The notes below the pieces were generated by a model that worked only from the letters and a program-made list of their open reading frames with translations, made no database searches and had not been told where the DNA came from. This document shows, in pieces, positions 1-5,468 of a DNA stretch of 10,297 bases. The DNA lies in NCBI GenBank assembly GCA_050115015.1, contig JASFRI010000132.1:1-10297 (forward strand). Direction: 5' to 3'. Origin of the DNA: JASFRI01 sp050115015. Lineage in GTDB: Bacteria > Acidobacteriota > Polarisedimenticolia > CBDVAL01. Position numbers and translations under genes: made by a program. How positions within the stretch are numbered: position 1 is the first letter of the stretch; each line of letters starts with the position of its first letter.

Positions 1-482
1 GGGCAGCCGAAGGAGTTGCCGTAATCGCCGATCCCCGCCACCACGCCGGACACGAGGTACCCCGTCCGGGGATGGTCCGGCGCTCCGAAGCGCAGCGAGT
101 CCAGGCTGGCGATCGGCCGCGCGCCCATGGTGAAGACATCCCGCAGGATGCCGCCCACCCCCGTCGCCGCCCCCTGGTAGGGCTCGATGTAGGAGGGGTG
201 GTTGTGGCTCTCCATCTTGAACACCGCCGCGAGACCGTCGCCGATGTCCACCGCCCCGGCATTCTCCCCCGGGCCCTGCACCACCCACGGCGCCTCCGTC
301 GGCAGCTCCGCCAGGTAGATGCGGCTCGACTTGTAGGAGCAGTGCTCGGACCACATCACCGAGAAGATCCCCAGCTCCGTCCAGGTCGGCGTCCGCCCCA
401 GGATGGAGCACATCCGGTCGAACTCCTCCGGCGACAGGCCGTGCTCCGCGGCCATCTCCGGGGTCACCTCGGTCGCGCTCAC
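1..482 (-). CDS. purL: Phosphoribosylformylglycinamidine synthase subunit PurL, N-terminal part (3' end outside window)
   Basis: PurL is the synthetase subunit of FGAM synthetase: FGAR + ATP + ammonia (from PurQ) gives FGAM in the cytoplasm, step 4 of purine synthesis. Only the first 160 residues are visible. They include TWTELGIFSVMWSEHCSYKS (about 34-52), whose His47 matches the active-site His of small PurL proteins, and the block FKMESHNHPSYIEPYQGAA (about 88-106) typical of the ATP/FGAR-binding region. The motif falls near residue 47, as in the short Bacillus/Thermotoga form, not far inside as in the large fused gammaproteobacterial enzyme; the adjacent separate purQ agrees. The start is GTG at 482, overlapping the purQ stop in a GTGA, with GGGAGG ending 7 bases upstream. 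ATG at codon 10 is a less likely start. No damage is seen. Confidence 0.96.
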   Translation of the reverse strand, partial: MSATEVTPEMAAEHGLSPEEFDRMCSILGRTPTWTELGIFSVMWSEHCSYKSSRIYLAELPTEAPWVVQGPGENAGAVDIGDGLAAVFKMESHNHPSYIEPYQGAATGVGGILRDVFTMGARPIASLDSLRFGAPDHPRTGYLVSGVVAGIGDYGNSFGC

Positions 483-1192
483 CGTCCACCTCCCAGGGCC
501 GCCACGAACGACTGGAAGATCGGCAGGCCGTCGGTGGAGCCCAGCACCGCCTCCGACGCCCGGTCCGGGTGGGGCATCATCCCGAGCACGTTCCCTCCCT
601 CGTTCAGGATGCCGGCGATGTTCCGGCAGGAACCGTTCACGTTCGCCGCCTCGGTCACCTCTCCGCGGGGATCGCAGTAGCGGAAGACCACCCGCCCCGA
701 CCGCTCCAGGTCCTCCAGGACGCCGTCGTCGGCGAAGTAATTGCCGTCCGCGTGGCTGATCGGCATCCGCAACGCGCGGTCCGGGGTGCACCGGGACGTG
801 AACCGCGTGTCGGTGTTCACCGTCTTCAGGTGGACGTCCTGGTGCAGGAACTTCAGCCGCCGGTTGCGCATCAGCGCCCCCGGCAGGAGCCCGCACTCGG
901 TGAGCACCTGGAAGCCGTTACAGATGCCGAGCACCGGCCCGCCCTCGCCCGCGAAGCGCTTCACGGCGGCCATCACCGGGCTCAGCGAGGCGATGGCCCC
1001 GGCCCTGAGGTAGTCGCCGTAGGCGAAGCCCCCGGGCAGCACGATCCCGTCCACCTTGCCCAGGGACGTCTCCTTGTGCCAGATGAACCGCGCCTCCACC
1101 CCCATCACGTGCTTCAGGATGTGGTAGGCATCGTGGTCGCAGTTGCTCCCCGGAAACACCACCACCCCGACCGTCGGCTTCCCCTCAGTCAT
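479..1192 (-). CDS. purQ: Phosphoribosylformylglycinamidine synthase glutaminase subunit PurQ
   Basis: PurQ is the class I glutamine amidotransferase subunit that hydrolyses glutamine and channels ammonia to PurL, with PurS as adaptor. The 237 residues begin with the typical VGVVVFPGSNCDHDA strand. They contain LPGGFAYGDYLRAGAIA (52-68), the nucleophile elbow GPVLGICNGFQVL with Cys91, and the C-terminal GMMPHPDRAS with His208. The third triad residue, normally Glu in HPE, is Asp210 here, a conservative change. Length fits the family (about 225-240). The start is ATG at 1192 with only a weak GGGGA Shine-Dalgarno-like stretch upstream. The stop overlaps the purL start by 4 bases, so the pair is probably translationally coupled. 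Unusually, it is separated from purS, its complex partner, by a 652-bp non-coding region with a tandem repeat array. Confidence 0.97.
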   Translation of the reverse strand: MTEGKPTVGVVVFPGSNCDHDAYHILKHVMGVEARFIWHKETSLGKVDGIVLPGGFAYGDYLRAGAIASLSPVMAAVKRFAGEGGPVLGICNGFQVLTECGLLPGALMRNRRLKFLHQDVHLKTVNTDTRFTSRCTPDRALRMPISHADGNYFADDGVLEDLERSGRVVFRYCDPRGEVTEAANVNGSCRNIAGILNEGGNVLGMMPHPDRASEAVLGSTDGLPIFQSFVAALGGGR

Positions 1193-1245
1193 CCGTTTCC
1201 CCGAAGTTCCGGAACGACCGATCCACCGGCCTGCGCCCGGACTGC

Positions 1246-1279
1246 AAAAAGAAGATCTGAGCCCGCCTCAACTCTCTTG
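1246..1279 (-). terminator. Possible intrinsic terminator or attenuator upstream of purQ
   Basis: Read on the minus strand, an imperfect stem (inner TGAG/CTCA, 4 bp around a 5-base GCGGG loop, then a wobble, one mismatch and four more pairs) is followed by C and a run of five T (1250-1246). A T5 run is striking in such GC-rich DNA. It lies about 53 bases before the purQ start and after the repeat array. The stem is weak for a strong terminator, and no promoter is seen between it and purQ, so an attenuator or chance hairpin is as likely as a true stop. Confidence 0.3.
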
Positions 1280-1290
1280 CGCACCGCCTT

Positions 1291-1671
1291 TCGCGCACGA
1301 GGCTGCGGTGGGAGCCGTGTCCCGCAGGCAGGCTCCCGGAGCGACAGAATCGACGCGACGTCGGCGGCGGAGCGAAGGGCGCCCCTCGACGGCGCTCGGG
1401 GCAGGCAGCCGGGGCGACATCTCGCGCAAGAGGCTGCGGTGGGAGCCGCGTCCCGCGGGCGGGCTCCCGGAGCGCCAGAGCCGACGCCACGTCGGCGGCG
1501 GAGCGAAGGGCGCCCCTCGACGGGGCTCGGGGCAGGCAGCCGGGGCGACATCTCGCGCAAGAGGCTGCGGTGGGAGCCACGTCCCGCGGGCGGGCTCCCG
1601 GAGCGCCAGAGCCGACGCCACGTCGGCGTCGGAGCGCAGGGCGCCCCTCGACGGGGCTCGGGGCAGGCAGC
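1291..1671. repeat. 131-bp tandem repeat array, about 2.9 copies, each with three hairpins
   Basis: Three head-to-tail copies start at 1291, 1422 and 1553 with an exact 131-base period. Copies 1 and 2 differ at 9 of 131 positions; copies 2 and 3 at 3 of 119, after which copy 3 loses similarity at 1672. In copy 2 each unit holds: a 12-bp stem with one bulged base (GGGAGCC...GGCTCCC, 1441-1468); GCCGACG-CCA-CGTCGGC, 7 bp with a 3-base loop (1480-1496); and GCCCC-TCGAC-GGGGC (1512-1526). Copies are contiguous without unique spacers, so this is not CRISPR. The layout recalls REP/BIME-type palindromic intergenic repeats, but I recognise no named family. Orientation of function cannot be told because the stems are self-complementary. 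Confidence 0.93.
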
Positions 1672-1678
1672 AGCCGGA

Positions 1679-1730
1679 GCCGGCCCGAGGCCGGCGCAGG
1701 TTGCGGCCGATGCGGGGAGGCCGGCCCCGC
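1679..1730. repeat. Two adjacent perfect inverted repeats flanking the array
   Basis: Just beyond copy 3 lie GCCGGCC (1679-1685), loop CGA, GGCCGGC (1689-1695), a perfect 7-bp stem with a 3-base loop, and GCGGGG (1712-1717), 7-base loop, CCCCGC (1725-1730). The first has the same 7+3+7 design as the second hairpin of the 131-bp unit, though a different sequence. They are part of the same hairpin-dense block. No T-run follows either on the minus strand, so neither is a standard intrinsic terminator. Confidence 0.7.
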
Positions 1731-1782
1731 GCACGCCGCTGTCCCACTCGCGCACGTCCCGAACCCCGGCGACTGCACATTT

Positions 1783-1797
1783 CAGGTCTGACCCTGC
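1783..1797. repeat. Imperfect palindrome centred on GGTCTGACC
   Basis: CAGGTC and GACCCTG face each other around one T, with one extra C in the right arm. The core GGTC-T-GACC is a perfect 4-bp inverted repeat. It sits in a short less GC-rich island (about 1771-1800, including TGCACATTTCAG). It may be a protein-binding site or the end of a small palindromic mobile repeat. Nothing in the window tells these apart. Confidence 0.35.
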
Positions 1798-1812
1798 CGT
1801 AAGTCGTGAGGA

Positions 1813-1843
1813 GGGTTGGGGTTGGGGGGTGGAGGTGGAGGGG
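1813..1843 (+). other. G-quadruplex-prone tract just downstream of purS
   Basis: The plus strand carries GGG-TT-GGGG-TT-GGGGGG and then, after a 10-base stretch with two GG pairs, GGGG. The two short loops favour a quadruplex, but the third loop exceeds the usual 7-base limit. The purS transcript would be C-rich and nearly G-free across about 30 bases immediately after its TGA stop, a composition that also suits a Rho loading site. Confidence 0.4.
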
Positions 1844-1844
1844 A

Positions 1845-2090
1845 TCACTCGGCGGGGACCTCGATGGAGAAGTCCTCGACGACGGGGTTGGAGAGGAGGC
1901 GGCGCCCCATCTCCTCCAGGCGGGCCCGGGCCGCGGCCGCGTCCGTCCCCGAGACCTCCAGGTCGAACACCTTCCCCTGCCGCACGCCGGACACCTCATC
2001 GTAGCCCAGGGACACCAGCGCCTTCTGGATCGTCATCCCCTGCGGATCGAGCACCGAGGGCTTGAGCCGCACCGTCACCCGCGCCTTCAT
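1845..2090 (-). CDS. purS: Phosphoribosylformylglycinamidine synthase subunit PurS
   Basis: PurS is the small non-catalytic subunit that dimerises and bridges PurQ and PurL in FGAM synthetase. The 81 residues match the usual 80-85. Typical features are a first strand of alternating charged and hydrophobic residues (MKARVTVRLKPSVLDPQG), the block ALVSLGYDEVSGVRQGKVFDLEV (split here: ALVSLGYDEV, then SGVRQGKVFDLEV, about 24-46), and the tail LLSNPVVEDFSIEV (65-78). The ATG at 2090 overlaps the purB stop in ATGA, and GGAGGAGG lies a few bases upstream inside the end of purB. A longer open frame extends rightward to 2927 but is only the shifted frame of purB. In most genomes purQ follows at once; here the non-coding array intervenes. 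Confidence 0.95.
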   Translation of the reverse strand: MKARVTVRLKPSVLDPQGMTIQKALVSLGYDEVSGVRQGKVFDLEVSGTDAAAARARLEEMGRRLLSNPVVEDFSIEVPAE

Positions 2091-3394
2091 GCGTCCTCCT
2101 CCGCCTCCAGCGCCCGCTGGAGGATCCGGTCCACGTTGCGAAGATGGTGCTCCGGGTCGAAGCACCGTCGCAGCGCCTCGTCGTCCAGGTGCCGCCGCAC
2201 GTCCAGGTCGTTCCGCAGCAGCTCCTGGTAGTCCTCGCCGGTCTCCCACGCCCGCATGGCGTTCCGCTGCACGAGCTTGTAGGCCTCCTCCCGGGTCAGG
2301 CCCGCCTTCGCCAGCTCCAGGAGCACCGTCCCGGAGTAGACCAGCCCCTGGGAGCGCGCCAGGTTCGCCTGCATCGCCTCGGGATAGACGTTCAGCCCCT
2401 CCAGCACGCGACGCATCGTCCGCAGCATGTGGAACAGCAGGATCGTCGAGTCCGGCAGGATCACCCGCTCCACCGACGAGTGGCTGATGTCCCGCTCGTG
2501 CCAGAGCGTCACGTTCTCCAGCGCCACCTGCACGTGGGCCCGCAGCAGCCGGGCCATCCCGGAGAGCTGCTCGCACGCGATCGGGTTGCGCTTGTGGGGC
2601 ATGGACGACGAGCCCTTCTGCCCCTTCGCGAACGGCTCCTCCAGCTCCCGGACCTCGGTGCGCTGCAGGTGGCGGATCTCCGTCGCCATCTTCTCCAGGG
2701 TCGCGCCGGTCACCGCGATGGCGAAGACCACCTCGGCGTGGCGGTCCCGCTGTACCACCTGGGTCGCCACCGGCTCCGGCTTCAGGCCGAGGCGCTCCAG
2801 CACGGCCTCCTCCACCTCCGGATCCAGGTGCGCGAACGTCCCGACGGCGCCGGAGATCTTCCCGACCCGCGCGCTCTCGAAGGCCCGCCGCAGCCGGCTC
2901 GTGTCCCGCCGCAGCTCGCGATACCACAGGGCAAACTTGAGCCCGAGGGTCGTGGGCTCCGCGTGGACGCCGTGGGTGCGACCGATCATCACCGTGTCCC
3001 GGTGCTCCCCGGCCAGCGCCCGCAGCCGCTGTCGCACCGGGTCCAGGGCGGCCAGCAGCACCTCCCCCGCGTCCCGGAGCTGCAGCGCCAGCGCCGTGTC
3101 CAGCACGTCCGACGACGTGAGCCCCAGGTGCACGAAGCGCGAGTCCCGGCCCACGTGCTCCGCCACGTTCGTCAGGAACGCGATGACGTCGTGCCGCGTC
3201 TCCCCCTCGATCTCGTCGATCCGCGCCGGATCGAACGCCGCCTTCTCGCGGATCGTCCTCGCCGCCTCGGCGGGGATCTCGCCGCGCTCCGCCAGCACGT
3301 CGCAGACGGCGAGCTCCACGTCCAGCCAGCGCTGGTAGCGGCTGCGGTCCTCCCAGATCGAGCCGATCTCCGGATGCGTGTAGCGCGGGATCAT
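2087..3394 (-). CDS. purB: Adenylosuccinate lyase PurB
   Basis: PurB splits fumarate from SAICAR to give AICAR (step 8 of IMP synthesis) and from adenylosuccinate to give AMP. The 435 residues are full length for the short Bacillus/Thermotoga-type enzyme. Visible active-site elements are TRHDV with His68, the general-acid region RTHGVHAEPTTLG with His141, and the fumarase/lyase signature GSSSMPHKRNP (261-271) on the mobile loop with Ser263. The start MIPRYTHPEIGSIW is the usual N-terminus. ATG at 3394 has GGAGGG about 8 bases upstream. It follows dut after 31 bases and overlaps purS by 4, so it lies in the M16-dut-purB-purS unit. No key residue is missing. Confidence 0.98.
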   Translation of the reverse strand: MIPRYTHPEIGSIWEDRSRYQRWLDVELAVCDVLAERGEIPAEAARTIREKAAFDPARIDEIEGETRHDVIAFLTNVAEHVGRDSRFVHLGLTSSDVLDTALALQLRDAGEVLLAALDPVRQRLRALAGEHRDTVMIGRTHGVHAEPTTLGLKFALWYRELRRDTSRLRRAFESARVGKISGAVGTFAHLDPEVEEAVLERLGLKPEPVATQVVQRDRHAEVVFAIAVTGATLEKMATEIRHLQRTEVRELEEPFAKGQKGSSSMPHKRNPIACEQLSGMARLLRAHVQVALENVTLWHERDISHSSVERVILPDSTILLFHMLRTMRRVLEGLNVYPEAMQANLARSQGLVYSGTVLLELAKAGLTREEAYKLVQRNAMRAWETGEDYQELLRNDLDVRRHLDDEALRRCFDPEHHLRNVDRILQRALEAEEDA

Positions 3395-3425
3395 CCTCCT
3401 CGCCCTCCGTTCCGCGGGACCGCCG

Positions 3426-3875
3426 TCAGGTCCCGGTATGCCCGAACCCGCCGTCGCCGCGGGCGGTCCCGGACAGCTCCGCCGCCTCCTCCGACTCCAC
3501 CGCCAGGACCGGGGCGATCAGCAGCTGCGCGATCCGGTCCCCGCGCTCCACCGTGAACGGCTCCTGGCCCAGGTTCACCAGGATCACCTTCACCTCGCCG
3601 CGATAGTCGGCGTCGATGGTCCCCGGCGTGTTCAGCAAGGTCACGCCGTGGCGCGCCGCCAGGCCGGAGCGCGGCCGGACCTGCCCCTCGTGGCCGGCGG
3701 GCACCTCCACCCGGAACCCCGTCGGCACCAGGGCCCGCCCCCCCGGCGGCAGCACCAGTGCCTCCGCCAGGCAGGCCCGCAGGTCCATCCCGGCGCTGCC
3801 GGCGGTCATCCGGGCCGGCAGGGGCAGGTCGTCGTTCCCGTCGACGCGCTGGAACCGGACCCGCATTCCCGTCAT
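3426..3875 (-). CDS. dut: dUTP diphosphatase (dUTPase)
   Basis: Dut hydrolyses dUTP to dUMP and pyrophosphate, keeping uracil out of DNA and feeding dTMP synthesis. The 149 residues show all five motifs of the trimeric family: I AGSAGMDLRA (25-34), II PRSGLAARHGVTL (68-80), III GTIDADYRGEV (85-95) with catalytic Asp88, IV ERGDRIAQLLI (110-120), and V RGDGGFGHTGT (139-149), whose glycine-rich arm closes over a neighbouring subunit. The chosen ATG at 3875 overlaps the M16 peptidase stop in ATGA. A second ATG at 3866 (three codons later) is possible; neither has a strong Shine-Dalgarno, so coupling to the upstream gene is likely. An M16 peptidase gene before dut is an arrangement I have seen in other bacteria. 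Confidence 0.97.
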   Translation of the reverse strand: MTGMRVRFQRVDGNDDLPLPARMTAGSAGMDLRACLAEALVLPPGGRALVPTGFRVEVPAGHEGQVRPRSGLAARHGVTLLNTPGTIDADYRGEVKVILVNLGQEPFTVERGDRIAQLLIAPVLAVESEEAAELSGTARGDGGFGHTGT

Positions 3876-5140
3876 CCTAGCCGGAGCGGCGCTTCCGTCA
3901 GGCCGCTGGCGCCGACGCGGCCCAGCGCCGCCAGGGAGGCCTCCCGGCCGTCGAACAGCTCCACCGCCAGGGTGCGCACGTCCTCGAGGGTCACCCCCTC
4001 GATCTCCCGCAGCATCCGGTCCGCGTCCACCTGGCGCCCGAAGTAGATCTCCTGCTGGGCCAGGTGGCCCATCCGGTTCGAGGAGGACTCCAGCCCCAGC
4101 ATCAGGCCCCCCGTCAGGTGCTCCTTGGCCTCCTGCAGCTCCGCGGGGCTCACCGCCTCGCGGCACAGCCGCCGGATCTCCGCCTGCACCACGTCCAGCG
4201 CCTCCCGGACCTGCCCCGGCGCCGTCGCCAGGTAGACCATGAAGTAGCCGGTGTCCAGGTAGCCGTGGGCCGAGGAGTAGACCGAGTAGGCCAGGCCGCG
4301 CTCCTCCCGCACCGCCTGGAACAGGCGGCTCGACATGTTGCCGCCCAGGATCGTGTTCAGGACGCGGCCGGCGTGCCGGCGGGAGTCCGACACGGGGAAG
4401 CCCGGCACCCCCAGGCAGACCTGGAGCTGCTCCAGCTCCCGCTCCCGCAGGAGCACCCGGCTGCCGATGGCCGGCGGGGCGAGCGGGACCGAGCCGTTGC
4501 CCCCGGGCAGGTCCCGGAACGCCGCCTCCACCCGTGCCACGAGCTCCTCGTGGGACAGGTTCCCGGCGGCGGACAGGATCAGGTTCCCGGAGACGTAGGC
4601 GGCCCGGAAGTACTCGAGGATCGCCTCCCGGGTCATCGCCCCCACCGACTCGTGCGTCCCCTGGATCGGACGGCCCAGGGGGTGGTCGCCCCACAGGGCG
4701 TCGGTGAACAGGTCGTAGACCAGGTCCTCCGGGGAGTCCTCCACCATCCGGATCTCCTCGAAGATGACGTTCCGTTCCCGCTCGATCTCCCGCGGGTCGA
4801 AGCGCGGCCGCAGGACGATGTCCGACAGCAGGTCCAGCGCGTCCCCCATGTGGCGGTCCATGACCTTGGCCCAGAAGCAGGTCTGCTCGTGCCCCGTGGA
4901 GGCGTCGGTCTGTCCCCCGAAGCGGTCCAGGAGCTTGGCGATCTCCCGGGCGGAGCGGGTCTGGGTCCCCTTGAAGACCAGGTGCTCGATGAAGTGGGTG
5001 ATGCCGTTCTGGACGTCGGTCTCGTCCCGGGAGCCGCGCCGCAGCCAGACGCCGAGGCAGACGGAGCGGAACGCCTTCATCTCCTCGGTGAGAACCGTGA
5101 GGCCGTTCGCCAGGACCTGTTTCCGGACCGTGTCGCTCAA
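3872..5140 (-). CDS. M16-family zinc metallopeptidase (processing-peptidase type)
   Basis: This 422-residue protein matches the single-unit M16B peptidases related to mitochondrial processing peptidase and Bacillus MlpA/YmxG. It has the inverted zinc motif HFIEH (His49, Glu52, His53) within GITHFIEHLVFKGT, and a distal ligand in NVIFEEIRM (probably Glu129, 76 residues after His53). The second half holds LGGNMSSRLFQAVREERGLAYSVYS, shown here as LGGNMSSRLF then REERGLAYSVYS (266-289), carrying the Arg/Tyr pair that helps close the active site. No signal peptide or membrane segment is seen, so it is probably cytoplasmic; substrates are unknown. The start is TTG at 5140: MSDTVRKQVLANGLTVL matches the usual N-terminus and no in-frame ATG or GTG occurs close upstream. 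An AGGG lies about 8 bases before it. It is the first gene of the dut-pur unit. Confidence 0.93.
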   Translation of the reverse strand: MSDTVRKQVLANGLTVLTEEMKAFRSVCLGVWLRRGSRDETDVQNGITHFIEHLVFKGTQTRSAREIAKLLDRFGGQTDASTGHEQTCFWAKVMDRHMGDALDLLSDIVLRPRFDPREIERERNVIFEEIRMVEDSPEDLVYDLFTDALWGDHPLGRPIQGTHESVGAMTREAILEYFRAAYVSGNLILSAAGNLSHEELVARVEAAFRDLPGGNGSVPLAPPAIGSRVLLRERELEQLQVCLGVPGFPVSDSRRHAGRVLNTILGGNMSSRLFQAVREERGLAYSVYSSAHGYLDTGYFMVYLATAPGQVREALDVVQAEIRRLCREAVSPAELQEAKEHLTGGLMLGLESSSNRMGHLAQQEIYFGRQVDADRMLREIEGVTLEDVRTLAVELFDGREASLAALGRVGASGLTEAPLRLG

Positions 5141-5284
5141 TGGGAGCCCTGCCGCCGGAAAGGGAGATCCCCTACGGGGAGGACGCCCCGCCGGCTCGGA
5201 GGATCGGGTGCTGTTCGGGATCCGCGCGGCTCAGACCCGAGGGGTGGGGCTGCCGCGCTGCGCCCCCCGCCCTGGAAGGGCCGG

Positions 5285-5293
5285 AGTATACCA
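5285..5293 (-). promoter_or_regulatory. Extended -10 promoter candidate for the M16-dut-purBS operon
   Basis: On the minus strand TGGTATACT reads as an extended -10 element: TG, one base, then TATACT, one mismatch from TATAAT. It is the clearest AT-rich hexamer in the gap. The -35 zone about 17 bases upstream (5310-5316) is GC-only and does not resemble TTGACA, which is tolerated for extended -10 promoters. Transcription would start near 5278. Confidence 0.5.
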
Positions 5294-5335
5294 CAGGTCC
5301 CCGACCCCTCCCGCGGGGGGCGGAGGACCCGGCAA

Positions 5336-5358
5336 GGGGAGGACGGGGGGCGGGAGGG
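5336..5358 (+). other. Canonical G-quadruplex motif upstream of the promoter candidate
   Basis: GGGG (5336-5339), 5-base loop, GGGGGG (5345-5350), C, GGG (5352-5354), A, GGG (5356-5358) meets the usual G3+ N1-7 rule. It is on the template strand for leftward genes and lies about 43-73 bases upstream of the -10 box. It may simply reflect very high GC. Confidence 0.45.
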
Positions 5359-5417
5359 CCGGCGCGATCCCACCGCCCGGAGGAACACGCCTCGACGGCG
5401 GGACGCCCCGGGAACAC

Positions 5418-5450
5418 GGCGTGCGGCCCTCGGCGGGAATGCCGCACGCC
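5418..5450 (-). terminator. Perfect 10-bp hairpin closing the secretion operon
   Basis: GGCGTGCGGC (5418-5427) and GCCGCACGCC (5441-5450) are exact inverse complements around a 13-base loop, starting 18 bases after the stop of the last pseudopilin gene. The position fits a transcription end, but no T-run follows (the next bases on the minus strand are CGTGTTCCC). It may therefore act as an RNA 3'-end stabiliser or a Rho-assisted stop instead of a standard intrinsic terminator. Confidence 0.55.
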
Positions 5451-5468
5451 TCCCGGAGGGCGCGAGCG

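Larger units (their letters stand above)
1193..1844. other. 652-bp non-coding region between purS and purQ, packed with hairpins
   Basis: No credible gene is seen. Long open frames cross it on both strands, but the 131-bp repeat period is not a multiple of 3, so each copy is read in a different frame; the openness reflects very high GC. From the purS side leftward (transcription direction) it holds a pyrimidine-rich stretch (G-rich on the plus strand, 1813-1843), an imperfect palindrome around GGTCTGACC (1783-1797), perfect hairpins at 1712-1730 and 1679-1695, the 131-bp array (1291-1671), a hairpin with a T5 tail (1246-1279), and about 50 bases of ordinary leader before purQ. I see no convincing sigma70 promoter for purQ; a TTGAGG at 1271-1266 has no matching -10 box. 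Confidence 0.85.
5141..5468. other. 328-bp intergenic region between the secretion cluster and the M16-dut-pur operon
   Basis: No gene is supported here. In transcription order it contains a perfect 10-bp hairpin after the last pseudopilin gene (5418-5450), a plus-strand G-quadruplex motif (5336-5358), an extended -10 promoter candidate (5285-5293), and a leader of about 135 bases to the TTG start of the M16 gene. The leader can form GCGCGGC/GCCGCGC and CCCC-type stems, including TCCCC-TAC-GGGGA at 5168-5180, but it matches no riboswitch class I know. Confidence 0.8.

Noticed and set aside
1193..1290. Purine or other riboswitch before purQ
   Set aside because: I could not find the conserved core of the purine riboswitch or any other class I can recognise by eye in the leader.
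1291..1671. CRISPR array
   Set aside because: Units are contiguous, with no variable spacers of regular length, and the unit is far longer than a CRISPR repeat; no cas genes are seen.
1185..1999. Three overlapping minus-strand open frames of about 200-240 residues across the array
   Set aside because: All three frames are open at once, and the 131-base period shifts frame from copy to copy, so no single protein repeat is preserved; low-complexity Arg/Ala/Pro products.
569..2065. 498-residue plus-strand open frame
   Set aside because: It runs antisense across purQ, the repeat array and purS, has Arg/Pro/Gly-rich composition and no recognisable domain; long antisense frames are expected at this GC content.
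1845..2927. Extended 360-residue frame containing purS at its end
   Set aside because: The N-terminal 279 residues are the shifted frame of purB; PurS has its own ATG at 2090 with a strong Shine-Dalgarno and family-typical length.
2144..3556. 470-residue plus-strand frame opposite purB
   Set aside because: It is a shadow of purB, which has complete active-site motifs on the other strand; the product is His/Arg/Leu-rich without a family match.
3426..4694. 422-residue frame starting at GTG 4694 and ending with dut
   Set aside because: Only the last 149 residues are real (dUTPase motifs); the rest is the shifted M16 gene and is Gly/Pro/Arg-rich.
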